NCBI RefSeq assembly: GCF_016583645.1
Contig: NZ_NRRL01000002.1
Coordinates: forward strand, 1-64,000
Source: Rhodovibrio sodomensis
GTDB lineage: Bacteria > Pseudomonadota > Alphaproteobacteria > Kiloniellales > Rhodovibrionaceae
Direction of reading: 5' to 3'
DNA: 64,000 nucleotides
Both the position numbers and the translations under genes were made by a program. This document shows, piece after piece, positions 27,880-37,017 of the stretch (position 1 is the first letter of the stretch; each line of letters starts with the position of its first letter). The notes under the pieces were generated by a model. It was not told the origin of the DNA. It saw only the letters and a program-made list of their open reading frames with translations, and ran no database searches.

Positions 27880-28362
27880 GTGCCGGACCTGCTGACCGCC
27901 GCGCTGAGCGCGCTCGCCGACTGGCCGGTCGCGCAGGCGCTCACCCAAGGGCGCTGGAGCTACGCTGCGGTCAGCGCGCTGCACGTGCTGGGCATCGCGC
28001 TGCTGGTCGGCGGGATCCTGCCGCTCGACCTGCGGCTGCTCGGCCTGTGGCGGTCGGTCGAGATGCGCCCGCTCGCGGCCGTGCTGACACCGATGGCGGC
28101 CGCCGGACTGCTGCTCGCGGTTGTGACCGGCGTGCTGCTGTTCAGCGTGCGGCCGCTGGAATACGCCCAGGTCCCGGTGCTGTGGGGCAAGCTGGCGCTG
28201 ATCGCGCTGGGGGCGACGGGCGCCCTCGCGTTTCGTCTGCGCGTCGGCCGCGACCCGGACCGCGCCGGACGGCGGCTGCGCGCCCTGGCCGGGATCGGTT
28301 CGATCGTCGCCTGGCTGGGCGCGCTCGCCTGCGGGCGGCTGATCGCCTTCACCGGAAGCTGA
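27880..28362 (+). CDS. four-helix membrane protein (DUF6644-like)
   Basis: A GTG start gives 160 residues with four membrane helices (about 30-53, 65-88, 100-122, 135-155). The conserved-looking WSYAAVSALHVLGIALLVGGILPLDLRLLGLWR places a helix-borne histidine in the first segment. This fold recalls small cytochrome-b-like membrane proteins, but no second heme-type histidine is obvious. It probably forms a pair with the periplasmic protein just upstream (9 bp gap). Family assignment is from memory of the motif and is tentative. Confidence 0.6.
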   Translation: MPDLLTAALSALADWPVAQALTQGRWSYAAVSALHVLGIALLVGGILPLDLRLLGLWRSVEMRPLAAVLTPMAAAGLLLAVVTGVLLFSVRPLEYAQVPVLWGKLALIALGATGALAFRLRVGRDPDRAGRRLRALAGIGSIVAWLGALACGRLIAFTGS

Positions 28363-28423
28363 GCCGCCCTATCTCACCGGTTCAATATCACCTGCGACAG
28401 CCGATTAACGGGGAGGTTCCTGG

Positions 28424-29005
28424 ATGTTCCGACTGACCGCGCTCGCCGCGTTCCTGACGGCCGCGTTCGCCCTGCCCGCCCCGGTGCAGGCGCAAAGCGG
28501 CGGCGGCGCCTGGGCCGCGCTCAAACAACCGGGAACCGTCGCGATCATGCGCCACGCCCTCGCGCCCGGCACCGGCGACCCGGCGAACTTCGAGCTGGGC
28601 GACTGCTCGACCCAGCGCACCCTGAACGGCGCCGGCCGGGAGCAGTCCCGCCGGATCGGCCAGGCGTTCCGCGACCACGGCATTCAGGTCGACCGCGTGC
28701 TGACCAGCCAGTGGTGCCGCTGCCGCCAGACGGCGGAGCTGCTCGGCCTGGCGCCGGTGGCGGACTTCCCGGCCCTCAACTCCTTCTTCGAGGACCGCTC
28801 CACCCGCGACCAGCAGACCGCGGCCGTCCGCGACCTCCTGGCCGACGCGCCCGCGGACGAAAAGCTCGTGCTGGTCACCCACCAGGTGAACATCACCGCG
28901 CTGACCGACGTGTTCCCATCGAGCGGCGAAGTGATCGTGATCGAGGTCGCCGACGACGGGACGGTCGACGTGCGGGGCTCGTTCCTGATCCGGGCGCCGC
29001 GGTAA
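28424..29005 (+). CDS. secreted histidine-phosphatase family protein
   Basis: This is a 193-residue member of the phosphoglycerate-mutase-like superfamily. A signal peptide (MFRLTALAAFLTAAFALPAPVQAQ) directs it to the periplasm. The catalytic Arg43-His44 lie in VAIMRHALAPG, CSTQRTLNGAGREQSRRIGQAF is the usual second block, SQWCRCRQTAELL carries the phosphate-binding Arg, and His153 in LVTHQVN is the second catalytic histidine. Substrate unknown. It may be cotranscribed with the two preceding genes (62-bp gap). Confidence 0.8.
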   Translation: MFRLTALAAFLTAAFALPAPVQAQSGGGAWAALKQPGTVAIMRHALAPGTGDPANFELGDCSTQRTLNGAGREQSRRIGQAFRDHGIQVDRVLTSQWCRCRQTAELLGLAPVADFPALNSFFEDRSTRDQQTAAVRDLLADAPADEKLVLVTHQVNITALTDVFPSSGEVIVIEVADDGTVDVRGSFLIRAPR

Positions 29006-29012
29006 GCGGGTT

Positions 29013-29040
29013 CACCACGGAGGACACAAAGGGCACGGAG
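29013..29040. repeat. short 'ACCACGGAGGACACAAAGGGCACGG' intergenic unit
   Basis: This is the third member of the family seen at 3337 and 3452, just 3' of the phosphatase gene. A reversed relative is at 29281, so the spacer is bracketed by the pair. Confidence 0.55.
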
Positions 29041-29137
29041 CCCGAGGTTTCCGAACCGAGCAGAACAATCGGCCGCGGCACGCGAAGGCCTTGCGGCGGC
29101 CCGGATTTCCGCGGTTTCAACGGGCGCTGGCCGCTGG

Positions 29138-29244
29138 TCCCCGCTCCTCCACGTGGGAGGAGAGGGATAGGGAGAGGAGGTTTGCACGGCCTATGCCGGC
29201 GGCACCCTCCTCCCCTAGCCCCTCCTCCCAGTGGAGGAGGGGAA
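29138..29244. repeat. CTCCTCCC/GGGAGGAG palindromic element, copy 2
   Basis: Two small hairpins, CTCCTCCACGTGGGAGGAG (29144-29162) and CCTCCTCCCAGTGGAGGAGG (29221-29240), flank a core with CACGGCCTATGCCGGCGG. It is in the same style as the elements at 9305, 44084 and 61473. It lies between converging genes. Confidence 0.65.
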
Positions 29245-29280
29245 TTGGATAAGCCAGCGCGTGAGCCCGCCTTTCCTCTA

Positions 29281-29302
29281 GTGTCCGTGGTGCCTTGGTG
29301 GT
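29281..29302. repeat. inverted 'CCACCAAGGCACCACGGACAC' unit
   Basis: On the minus strand this reads CACCAAGGCACCACGGACAC, the same type of unit as at 29013 but in opposite orientation. It lies directly before the pheT stop. Confidence 0.5.
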
Positions 29303-29312
29303 GAGCCCTAAC

Positions 29313-31721
29313 CTACCCTCTTAGCTCGCCGCCGGTCTTTTTCTGGACCTGGTCGATCACCTTCTGGCCGACGGTGTCGATTTCCTGTTCGGTCAGGGTC
29401 TTTTCCCGGGGTTGCAGGGTGACGGCGATGGCGAGCGACTTCTTGCCGTCGCCGACCTTCTCGCCGGTATAGACGTCGAACAGCTTCACATCGGCGATCA
29501 GGTCCTTGTCGGCGCCCTTGGCCGCGCGGATGAGGTTCTCCGCCGGCACGTCGGCGTCGACGATGAAGGCGAAGTCGCGCTCGACCGGCTGCAGCGACGA
29601 CAGGGTCAGGCCGCCGCGCTTCTTGGTCTGCGGCACGCGGTCGACGAACACCTCGAACGCCGCCACCGGGCCGCGCATGTCGTAGGCCTCCAGCACCCGC
29701 GGGTGCAGCTCGCCGAAGTACGCCAGCACCTGCTTGCCCAACCGCAGCGCACCGGCGCGGCCCGGGTGGTACCAGCCTGGCGCGTCGGTCGAGACCTGCA
29801 GGTTGTCGCCGGGCGCCCCCGCGGCCGTCAGCGCGGCGAGCGCGTCGGTCTTGGCGTCGAAGGCGTCGTGGACCCGGCGTTCGGCGGCCCAGTGGCGCGG
29901 CGCGCTGTGGCCGGCGCGCAGGCCCGCGGCGACCGTGTCCTGCCCGTCCGGGGCAGCGGACACGTACTGCGGGCCGAGCTCGAACAGCGCGACGTCGGGG
30001 AAGCCGCGGTCGGCGTTGCGCGCGCCCGCCTCGACCAGGTTGGCGAGCACGACCGGGCGCATCACGTCGAGCTCGCTGGAGATCGGGTTGGCGAGATAGA
30101 GATCCGCCACCTGCCCGCCGAACTGTTCGGCGTGGCGCGAGGACATGAACGAGAAGGTCACCGCCTCGTTCATGCCGCGGCTGGCGAGCGCGGCGCGCGC
30201 CAGCTCGCCCCGGCGCTGGCCGGGCGTGACGGCGGCCTGCGGCACGGCCGTGAGCGGCGGCAGCGGCTCGGTCGGGATGGCGTCGTAGCCGTTGATCCGC
30301 AGCACCTCCTCGACCAGGCAGGCCTCGCTCTCGACGTCGACGCGCCACGGCGGGACGGTCGCCTTGATCAGCTCGCCGTCGCCGCCCGCATCGGAAACCG
30401 TGGTCTCGAAGCCGAGGTCGTCCAGGATCCGCCGGCAGGTCTTGGCGCCCACCTCCAGGCCGCCCAGCTCGGCCACGCGCTTGACCCGCAGGTCGACCTG
30501 CGCGCGATCGCGCGGGATCTCGCCGGCGGACGTCAGGTGGCTCGCCTCGCCGCCGCAGATCTGCTGGATCAGGCGGGTGGCGACCGCCTCCCCCCAGTCG
30601 GCGCTTTCGGGATCGAGCCCGCGCTCGAAGCGGAAGCGCGCGTCGGACAGCACCCCTAGGCGCCGGCCGGCCTTGGCGATGCGCACCGGATCGAACAGCG
30701 CCACCTCCAGGAACACCTCGGTGGTGTCGTGGGTAACCCCGGACTGCTGGCCGCCCATCAGGCCGCCGATGCCCTGGACGCGGGTCTCGTCGGCGATCAC
30801 GACCGTTTCCGGATCCAGGGTGTAGGTCTGCTCGTCCAGCGCCTCGATCTCTTCGCCGTCGCGGGCGAGGCGCATGGTGAGATCGCCTGTCACCCGGCCA
30901 GCGTCGAACACGTGCAGCGGCCGGCCCAGGTCGAAGGTGACGTAGTTGGTGATGTCCACGAGCGCGGAGATCGGCCGCAGCCCGATCGCGCGCAGGCGCC
31001 GCTGCATCCAGGCCGGGCTTTCGCCGTTCTTGACGTTGCGGAAGTGCCGCCCGCCGACGTAAGGGCAGGCAGCTTCCGCGCCCGCCGGCAGGTCGCGTCG
31101 CCACTGTAGCGGCGGGTCGTAGCTGCCGGCGACCGCTTCCAGGCGCGGGTCGTCCTTCAGCGTGCCCAGACCCGCCGCCGCCAGGTCGCGGGCGACGCCG
31201 CGCACGCCCAGGCAGTCCGCGCGGTTGGGCGTGATCGCGATGTCGAACACCGGATCGTCCAGGCCCATCGCCTTGGCGAACGGCGCCCCGACCTCCGCGT
31301 CCTCGGGCATCTCGATGATGCCTTCGTGCGCGTCGCTGAGCCCCATCTCGCGCTCGGAGACCAGCATGCCGTTGGATTCGACGCCGCGAATCTTGCCGGC
31401 CTTGAGCGTGGTGTCGATGCCCGGGATGTAGGCGCCGACCGGCGCGAACACGCCCTTCATGCCGGTCTTGGCGTTGGGCGCGCCGCAGATCACCTGCACC
31501 GACGCGCCGTCGCCCGGATCGACCGTGCAGACCTTGAGCCGGTCGGCGTTGGGGTGCTGGGCGGCCTCCTTGACGTAGGCGACCTTGAAAGGCGCCAGCT
31601 CCTCCGCCTTGTTCTCCAGGCCTTCCAGCTCCAGGCCGAGGTTGGTCAGCACCTCCCCGATCTCCGCGGCCGTCGCCTCGGTGTCGAGATGATCCTTCAG
31701 CCAGGACAGCGTGTACTTCAT
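29313..31721 (-). CDS. pheT: phenylalanyl-tRNA synthetase beta subunit
   Basis: The beta chain of the alpha2beta2 PheRS has 802 residues. In order it contains the N-terminal B1 part (MKYTLSWLKDHLDTEATAAEIGEVLTNLGLE), the EMAP/OB tRNA-binding domain (VICGAPNAKTGMKGVFAPVGAYIPG), B3/B4 editing, B5 (VCRRIL-type segment), the synthetase-like core (FMSSRHAEQFGG) and the C-terminal ferredoxin-like anticodon domain (LQPVERDFAFIVDADVPAENLIRAAKG). It starts 4 bp after pheS. It is the last gene of the translation cluster. Confidence 0.97.
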   Translation of the reverse strand: MKYTLSWLKDHLDTEATAAEIGEVLTNLGLELEGLENKAEELAPFKVAYVKEAAQHPNADRLKVCTVDPGDGASVQVICGAPNAKTGMKGVFAPVGAYIPGIDTTLKAGKIRGVESNGMLVSEREMGLSDAHEGIIEMPEDAEVGAPFAKAMGLDDPVFDIAITPNRADCLGVRGVARDLAAAGLGTLKDDPRLEAVAGSYDPPLQWRRDLPAGAEAACPYVGGRHFRNVKNGESPAWMQRRLRAIGLRPISALVDITNYVTFDLGRPLHVFDAGRVTGDLTMRLARDGEEIEALDEQTYTLDPETVVIADETRVQGIGGLMGGQQSGVTHDTTEVFLEVALFDPVRIAKAGRRLGVLSDARFRFERGLDPESADWGEAVATRLIQQICGGEASHLTSAGEIPRDRAQVDLRVKRVAELGGLEVGAKTCRRILDDLGFETTVSDAGGDGELIKATVPPWRVDVESEACLVEEVLRINGYDAIPTEPLPPLTAVPQAAVTPGQRRGELARAALASRGMNEAVTFSFMSSRHAEQFGGQVADLYLANPISSELDVMRPVVLANLVEAGARNADRGFPDVALFELGPQYVSAAPDGQDTVAAGLRAGHSAPRHWAAERRVHDAFDAKTDALAALTAAGAPGDNLQVSTDAPGWYHPGRAGALRLGKQVLAYFGELHPRVLEAYDMRGPVAAFEVFVDRVPQTKKRGGLTLSSLQPVERDFAFIVDADVPAENLIRAAKGADKDLIADVKLFDVYTGEKVGDGKKSLAIAVTLQPREKTLTEQEIDTVGQKVIDQVQKKTGGELRG

Positions 31722-31725
31722 CGGA

Positions 31726-32802
31726 TTACAGGCCCTTCACCGGCGACGGCGTCTCGATCGGCAGGAAGCCGTAGTGGCGCAGCCAGCGCAGGTCGGACTC
31801 GTAGAAGGTGCGCAGGTCGGGGATGCCGTACTTCAGCATCGCCGCGCGCTCGACCCCCATGCCGAAGGCGTAGCCCTGGTATTGGCTGGAATCGATGCCG
31901 CAGTTCTCCAGCACCTTCGGATGGATCATGCCGCAGCCCAGGATCTCCAGCCAGTCGCCGCCCTTGCCGATCTTGAGTTCGTTGCCCTGCTTGGAGCAGC
32001 CGATGTCGACCTCGGCCGACGGCTCGGTGAACGGGAAGTAGCTGGGGCGGAACTGCACCGGCAGGTCGTCGACGCCGAAGAAGGCGCGGCAGAACTCGAT
32101 CAGCGTGCCCTTCAGGTGCCCCATGTGCGTGGTCCGGTCGACCACCAGCCCCTCGATCTGGTGGAACATCGGGCTGTGCGTCGCATCGTCGTCGCTGCGG
32201 AAGGTGCGCCCGGGCGCGATCACCCGGATCGGCGGCTCCTCCAGCTGACGCATCGCCCGGATCTGCACCGGCGAGGTGTGCGTGCGCAGGACCTTGCGAT
32301 GGCCGTCGTCGCCCGTGCCCTCGACGTAGAAAGTATCGTGCTCCTGCCGGGCCGGGTGCTCGGGCGGGATGTTGAGGGCGGTAAAGTTGTGGAAGTCGTC
32401 CTCGACATGCGGCCCCTCGGCGACCCGGAAGCCCATCGCGCCGAAGATCTGGATCATCTCCTCGATGGTGCGCGAGATCGGGTGGATGCGGCCCATGTCG
32501 AACGGCCGCGCCGGCAGGGTCACGTCGACCCGCTCGCGCTCCAGGCGCGCCTGCATCTCGGCTTCCGCCAGGCTGGCCTTGCGGGTCTCGATCGCCTGCT
32601 GGACGGCGTCCTTGACCTCGTTCAGCGCCTGGCCGACGCGCTTGCGCTCCTCGGGATCGAGCTGGCCCAGCTGCTTCATCTGCTGGGTCAGGCGCCCCTT
32701 CTTGCCGAGCGCGGACACCCGCACCTGCTCCAGGTCATCGAGCGTGTTGGCCCCGTCGACCTCGGCCAGCAGGGACCGCTTCAGCTCCTCGGGCTCGTCC
32801 AT
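31726..32802 (-). CDS. pheS: phenylalanyl-tRNA synthetase alpha subunit
   Basis: The catalytic alpha chain charges tRNA-Phe. The 358 residues start with the coiled-coil tRNA-binding arm ([16 protein letters not shown]... [12 protein letters not shown]), followed by class II motifs 1-3: [34 protein letters not shown] and [22 protein letters not shown], then [15 protein letters not shown] and [14 protein letters not shown]. The length is normal. The 158-bp gap to rplT holds no visible attenuator. Confidence 0.97.
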   Translation of the reverse strand: MDEPEELKRSLLAEVDGANTLDDLEQVRVSALGKKGRLTQQMKQLGQLDPEERKRVGQALNEVKDAVQQAIETRKASLAEAEMQARLERERVDVTLPARPFDMGRIHPISRTIEEMIQIFGAMGFRVAEGPHVEDDFHNFTALNIPPEHPARQEHDTFYVEGTGDDGHRKVLRTHTSPVQIRAMRQLEEPPIRVIAPGRTFRSDDDATHSPMFHQIEGLVVDRTTHMGHLKGTLIEFCRAFFGVDDLPVQFRPSYFPFTEPSAEVDIGCSKQGNELKIGKGGDWLEILGCGMIHPKVLENCGIDSSQYQGYAFGMGVERAAMLKYGIPDLRTFYESDLRWLRHYGFLPIETPSPVKGL

Positions 32803-32960
32803 CGCGGCACACGTACTTGCTGTTTTGGAGACCGGTGGGCGGGCGCTGGCACCCGCCCGGCGCACCGGCGGCCCAGCCATCGCCGTGATGACCGGGCCGC
32901 CGTTGCAGTCGTCGTCGTGACACCCCTGGCGGCCCCGACGTCCGGGCCCGCCCGGGCGCG

Positions 32961-33359
32961 TTACATCGCGCCGCGGCCGGCGGAGGCGTCTTCCTTGGCA
33001 CCCGCGGGCAGCGCCTTGCGGGCCTGCTCGACCAGGTTGGCGAACGAATCCGGCTCGCGCACCGCGAGGTCGGCCAGGACCTTGCGGTCCAGCTCGACGC
33101 CGGCTTCGCGCAGCCCGGCCATCAGCTGGCTGTAGGTCAGGCCGTTGTTGCGCGCACCGGCGTTGATCCGCTGGATCCACAGGCTGCGGAACTCGCGCTT
33201 ACGCTGCTTGCGGTCGCGGTAGGCGTACTGCAGGTTCTTTTCGACCCGCTGCCGGGCGACGCGGATCGTGTTCTTCTGACGGCCCCGGGCGCCCTTGGCG
33301 GCCTTGAGGACCTTGTTGTGCTTGGCGCGGGAGGTAACTCCACGCTTTACGCGGGACAT
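32961..33359 (-). CDS. rplT: 50S ribosomal protein L20
   Basis: L20 binds 23S rRNA early in assembly and, in several bacteria, represses its own operon. The 132 residues show [23 protein letters not shown], the long basic helix and [18 protein letters not shown] core ([27 protein letters not shown]). The C-terminal ~13 residues ([14 protein letters not shown]) extend beyond the usual 118-120. It follows rpmI by 70 bp. Confidence 0.97.
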   Translation of the reverse strand: MSRVKRGVTSRAKHNKVLKAAKGARGRQKNTIRVARQRVEKNLQYAYRDRKQRKREFRSLWIQRINAGARNNGLTYSQLMAGLREAGVELDRKVLADLAVREPDSFANLVEQARKALPAGAKEDASAGRGAM

Positions 33360-33429
33360 GGCGGCGCTCCTGCTTGGCTAGGAGATGACGGATCGTGGGT
33401 TCGGGTCGCTCGGGTCGGCGAAGCCGCAC

Positions 33430-33630
33430 TCAGCCGTTCGGCAGGTAGTGCTTCTTGACCATGTTGGCTTCGGTCTTCCGCAGCACCATCATCCCGCGCG
33501 CTTGGCGCTTCATCTTCTGCGGCCGCTTGCGCAGGTTGTGGGACTTGAAGGCGTACTTGACCCGGACCTTGCCGGTGCCGGTCATCTTGAAGCGCTTCTT
33601 GGCGCCGCTCTTGGTCTTGAGCTTGGACAT
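33430..33630 (-). CDS. rpmI: 50S ribosomal protein L35
   Basis: This 66-residue basic protein begins [23 protein letters not shown]. It has the typical [16 protein letters not shown] and a C-terminus [11 protein letters not shown]. Normally it follows infC closely. Here infC is 3.4 kb upstream, behind a divergent insert, so this gene must have its own promoter in 33631-33888. Confidence 0.96.
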   Translation of the reverse strand: MSKLKTKSGAKKRFKMTGTGKVRVKYAFKSHNLRKRPQKMKRQARGMMVLRKTEANMVKKHYLPNG

Positions 33631-33888
33631 TTTGGTTCCTTTCGGATCGGGCCGTTACCGGCCGACACGCTGAGCCGCGCGCCGGCCCACTGTTCGAGCT
33701 TCCGGGCATGTCCAGATGGCCGCGGTCGCCCTTGTTCGGAGGTGCGCGGTTATAACCACGCAGGCCGGCCATTGCAAGGCACCCGGCCGGCCGCTTGCCG
33801 GGCTGCCGCGCGGATGCGATTCTGGCTGTGAGGGCGCGGCGCCGGGCCGATCTCCGCCCCAGAATCCGCGCCCGGACGGGAGGCGCCC

Positions 33889-36057
33889 TTGCCGGACGCC
33901 AGCAGCCTGCCCGAGACCGACGACGCCCGCCCCGCGTTCGCCCGTCTGCTGGCCGATCTGGCCGCGCGCGGGGCGCTCGACCGCGCCGATCCGCTCGCCG
34001 GCGGGATCCTCGCGGGCCTGCGCGCGCTCGCGCAGAGGACACTCGGCCCAAGCTGGCGGCGGCACCATCTGGGCGACGGGCCGGTCGCCGCCGCGCCGCT
34101 GTGCGCCCCGACCCCGGCGGCCGTGCAGACGGCCTACGGCCAACTCCTCGCGCTCGCGGTGGCGTGGGACAAGGATGGGCAGCCCCAGCTGACCCCGCGC
34201 CCGTTCGCCCGCCAGCAAGCGGGGGCGTACTACACCCCGCCCGCCCTGATAACGCTGCTGCTGGATTGGGCGGGTGTCGACGCCGGTACGCGGGCGCTGA
34301 TCGACCCGGCCTGCGGCCCGGGGGCGTTCCTCCTCGCCGCCCAGCAGCGGATGCCGGCGGACCGGCTGTACGGCATCGACGTCGATCCCTGCGCGGTCGC
34401 CTGTGCGCGGGTCGCGCTGGCGTTGCGGCTCCGGGCCGACGGCGCGCCGGCGCCCGACCTGACAGACCGGATCGTGTGCGCGGACGCGCTGCTGGACGAC
34501 CGGGCGTGGGCGGCGCTGACGCCCGCCGGGCCGGCCGCCCCCGGCTTCGACGCGATCGTCGGCAACCCGCCCTGGGAACGCGCCAAGCTGCAGCAGGTCG
34601 AATGGCTGGCCGCGCACGATCCGGGCTTCCGCGGTCTGGATGCTGGCCAGCGCAAGCAACGGCTGGCCACCCTGGCGGCGGCGGACACGCCGTTGTGGCG
34701 GGCGTTCGACGCGGAACGCCGCCGGCGGGCCGCGTATGCCGCGCGGCTGCGCGCGCGCTATCCGGAGGCGTGCGGCGGCGACGCCAACCTCTACGCCGGC
34801 TTCGCCGCGCTCGCCGATGCGCGGATCGCACCCGACGGCCGGGCCGCGCTGCTGGTGCCGAGCGGCATCGCCGCCGACCGCGGCACCCACGGACTGGTCC
34901 GCCGGCTGGCAAGCGCGGGCCGGCTGGCCGCCTTCCTCGACTTCGAGAACCGCGGCCCGGGGCGCACGCAGCCGGGCACCCGGTTCTTCCCGGGCGTCGA
35001 CGGGCGGTTCCGGTTCGCCGCGCTCTGCCTGACCGGCCGAGCGGGGCGGGTCCGCCGGTCCCGTCTGGCATTTGCGCTCAGCGATCCGGGCGATCTCGGC
35101 AACGCACGGCCGCTGACGCTCAGTCCCCGGGCGCTGGCGACCCTGAACCCGGCGACCGGCGGGCTGGCGATGCCGCGCTGCCGGGCCGATGCCGCGCTCG
35201 CGCTGCGGCTGCACCGGCGCTGGCCGCCGCTGGTCGACCGGCGCGGACCGGCGCCGGTGCACGCCTTTCCGGCCCGCTACCGGCGGATGTTCGACCTGAC
35301 CAACGATGCCCAGCATTTCCAGCCCTGGCCGCGGGCGGACGGCGACGCCTGGCCGCTGTACGAGGGTAAGATGGTGCAGGCGTTCGACCATCGCGCCGCC
35401 AGCGTCGTCACCCACGCCGGCAACCTGAAGCGCCCGGCGCAGCCGCGCCGCACCACCGAGGCCGAGCGGGCCGACCCGGCGTTCCGGCCAACCCCGCGGT
35501 TCGGCGTGGCGGCCGATCAGGCGCGCTGGCCGGACGGCCTGGACTGGGCGATCGCGCTGAAGCACGTCACCTCCCCCAGCAACGCGCGCACCGTGATCGC
35601 GGCCGCCGTGCCGCCGTGCGCGGCCGCCAACTCACTGCCGCTGCTGCTGCCGGCCGACGACGACCCGGCGGCGGTTGAGGCCTATCGCCGCACCGCACCG
35701 CTGCTGCTCGCCAACCTGAACGCCCAGGTGCTGGACTGGCTGGCCCGCGGCAAACTGCAGGGGCAGAACCTGAACCTGTACATCCTGGAACAACTGCCGG
35801 TCATCCCGCCCGGCGCCTACCCGGCCGACGCCGCGGCGCACGTCCGCGCGGCGCTAAAGCAGCTCTGCCATACCAGCTACGACCTGAACGGCTTCGCCCG
35901 GGACCTGGGCCACCCGGGCCCGCCGGTCGCCTGGTGCCCGAGCGCACGCGCGCAGGCGCGGCACGCCCTGGATGCCCTGTACCGCAAGCTTTACGCGCTC
36001 GACGCGCGCCAGTCGGTGAGGGTGGTTAAGCATTTCCGGGTTACAACTCAAAACTAG
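33889..36057 (+). CDS. Eco57I-like adenine-specific DNA methyltransferase
   Basis: This 722-residue protein starts at TTG (GGGAGG five bases before). The SAM motif DPACGPGAFLLAAQ follows RQQAGAYYTPPALITLL near 112-150. The adenine-methylase motif IV GNPPWE lies in FDAIVGNPPWERAKL. The C-terminal half has target-recognition words of type IIG/COG1002 enzymes (YEGKMVQAFDHRAASVV, LKHVTSPSNARTVIAAAVPP and LNLYILEQLPVIPP). I see no PD-(D/E)XK nuclease. The last ~20 residues (QSVRVVKHFRVTTQN) leave the family pattern, as if the end was cut by a junction at about 36018. It sits inside the infC-rpmI interval. Confidence 0.8.
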   Translation: MPDASSLPETDDARPAFARLLADLAARGALDRADPLAGGILAGLRALAQRTLGPSWRRHHLGDGPVAAAPLCAPTPAAVQTAYGQLLALAVAWDKDGQPQLTPRPFARQQAGAYYTPPALITLLLDWAGVDAGTRALIDPACGPGAFLLAAQQRMPADRLYGIDVDPCAVACARVALALRLRADGAPAPDLTDRIVCADALLDDRAWAALTPAGPAAPGFDAIVGNPPWERAKLQQVEWLAAHDPGFRGLDAGQRKQRLATLAAADTPLWRAFDAERRRRAAYAARLRARYPEACGGDANLYAGFAALADARIAPDGRAALLVPSGIAADRGTHGLVRRLASAGRLAAFLDFENRGPGRTQPGTRFFPGVDGRFRFAALCLTGRAGRVRRSRLAFALSDPGDLGNARPLTLSPRALATLNPATGGLAMPRCRADAALALRLHRRWPPLVDRRGPAPVHAFPARYRRMFDLTNDAQHFQPWPRADGDAWPLYEGKMVQAFDHRAASVVTHAGNLKRPAQPRRTTEAERADPAFRPTPRFGVAADQARWPDGLDWAIALKHVTSPSNARTVIAAAVPPCAAANSLPLLLPADDDPAAVEAYRRTAPLLLANLNAQVLDWLARGKLQGQNLNLYILEQLPVIPPGAYPADAAAHVRAALKQLCHTSYDLNGFARDLGHPGPPVAWCPSARAQARHALDALYRKLYALDARQSVRVVKHFRVTTQN

Positions 36058-36284
36058 ATTCGGTATCTACAGCAGTCCAGATGTTCATTGCCGGCGCATT
36101 AACGGTTTTCTCGTCTTACCTTGTACCAGAGTCTGAAACTCGTTAAGCAATGGCCGAAGGTCTTGGCTGGCGCGTTTTCCACTTTCGACTTCGATAACTG
36201 TTTTTTCCATGGCGGGGATCGCTAAACTTTTGGTATTTAGAGCTCGAGACACAACCGAGCAGCGTAGGAGTGCGCAGCACGAAC
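36058..36284. other. AT-richer gap between methyltransferase and regulator
   Basis: These 227 bases have much lower GC than both neighbours. On the minus strand a 41-codon frame (36085-36210; MEKTVIEVESGKRASQDLRP...) is open but has no ribosome-binding site or known relative, and may be the remains of a gene. The stretch also has to hold the promoter of the downstream regulator. The drop in GC starts where the methyltransferase leaves its family pattern. Confidence 0.45.
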
Positions 36285-36833
36285 ATGGCCGGTTCAGATC
36301 GCAAGCCGATCCCGACGCCCCCGCGCGATCCGGCGGGAACGCCGAGCCTCCGTTTGGCGGACACCATGAATGACGATCGGGAGGTGCCGGGCGCATCGAA
36401 ACATCCGACGATCACCCATCACGCGCGCGGCCCCGGCGCGGTGGCCCATGCGCTTGAGCAGCTGGTCCGCGTGCACTTCGCGCGCAGCTTCGTGCAGGGG
36501 CTCAAGCCGGCGCAGTGGCACGCCCTGCGCTACTTCGCGGTGATGCCGTTGGAAGAACGCACGGTCACCGCGTTCGCCCGCCACCGCGGCTCGACCATGG
36601 GCACGGCCTCGACCACGATCTCGGCCCTGGTGCGCAAGGGCTATCTGGGACGCAGTTCCGGCAGCGCGCGCAACAGCGGCCTGTTCGTCACCGACGCCGG
36701 CCACGAATTGCTGCGCGACGATCCGATCAACGAGCTGGTGCGCGCGATCGATACGCTCGACGAGCAGGAGCGCGCGGTTCTGGAACGGGCCCTGCCGAAG
36801 CTGGTCGGCCAGATGGGCGGCGACGCCAGCTGA
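36285..36833 (+). CDS. MarR-family winged-helix regulator
   Basis: This is a 182-residue DNA-binding protein. After a disordered N-terminus come the dimer helix HALEQLVRVHFARSF, LKPAQWHALRYF, the recognition region TVTAFARHRGSTMGTASTTISALVRKG and the wing YLGRSSGSARNSGLFVTDAGHELL, in MarR order. ATG at 36285 was chosen; a GTG at 36270 and an ATG at 36366 are alternatives. Effector and targets are unknown. It may control the upstream methyltransferase. It ends before a strong bidirectional terminator. Confidence 0.75.
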   Translation: MAGSDRKPIPTPPRDPAGTPSLRLADTMNDDREVPGASKHPTITHHARGPGAVAHALEQLVRVHFARSFVQGLKPAQWHALRYFAVMPLEERTVTAFARHRGSTMGTASTTISALVRKGYLGRSSGSARNSGLFVTDAGHELLRDDPINELVRAIDTLDEQERAVLERALPKLVGQMGGDAS

Positions 36834-36883
36834 CCCCGGGACGTCCGCGTGCCCGCGCAAGCGCTGCGCCAACGCTCACCATG

Positions 36884-36921
36884 ACAAAGCCCGCCGACCC
36901 TCCAAGGTCGGCGGGCTTTGT
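36884..36921. terminator. bidirectional terminator between marR-like gene and infC
   Basis: ACAAAGCCCGCCGACC pairs perfectly with GGTCGGCGGGCTTTGT around a six-base loop. It has A-runs and T-runs on both sides, so it can end transcription from both the converging regulator (plus) and thrS-infC (minus). Confidence 0.88.
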
Positions 36922-37017
36922 CGTGTTCGATCCAGAGCCGACGGATCGAGGCCGGTGATCCGGCGCACGGCACTGCACCCCGGGATGCCAGCTCGACGCA
37001 CCAGCCCGGAGGCCGCC

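Noticed and set aside
32803..32960. Search for a pheST attenuator leader peptide with Phe codons
   Set aside because: No short Phe-rich frame with a following terminator/antiterminator pair is visible in the gap.
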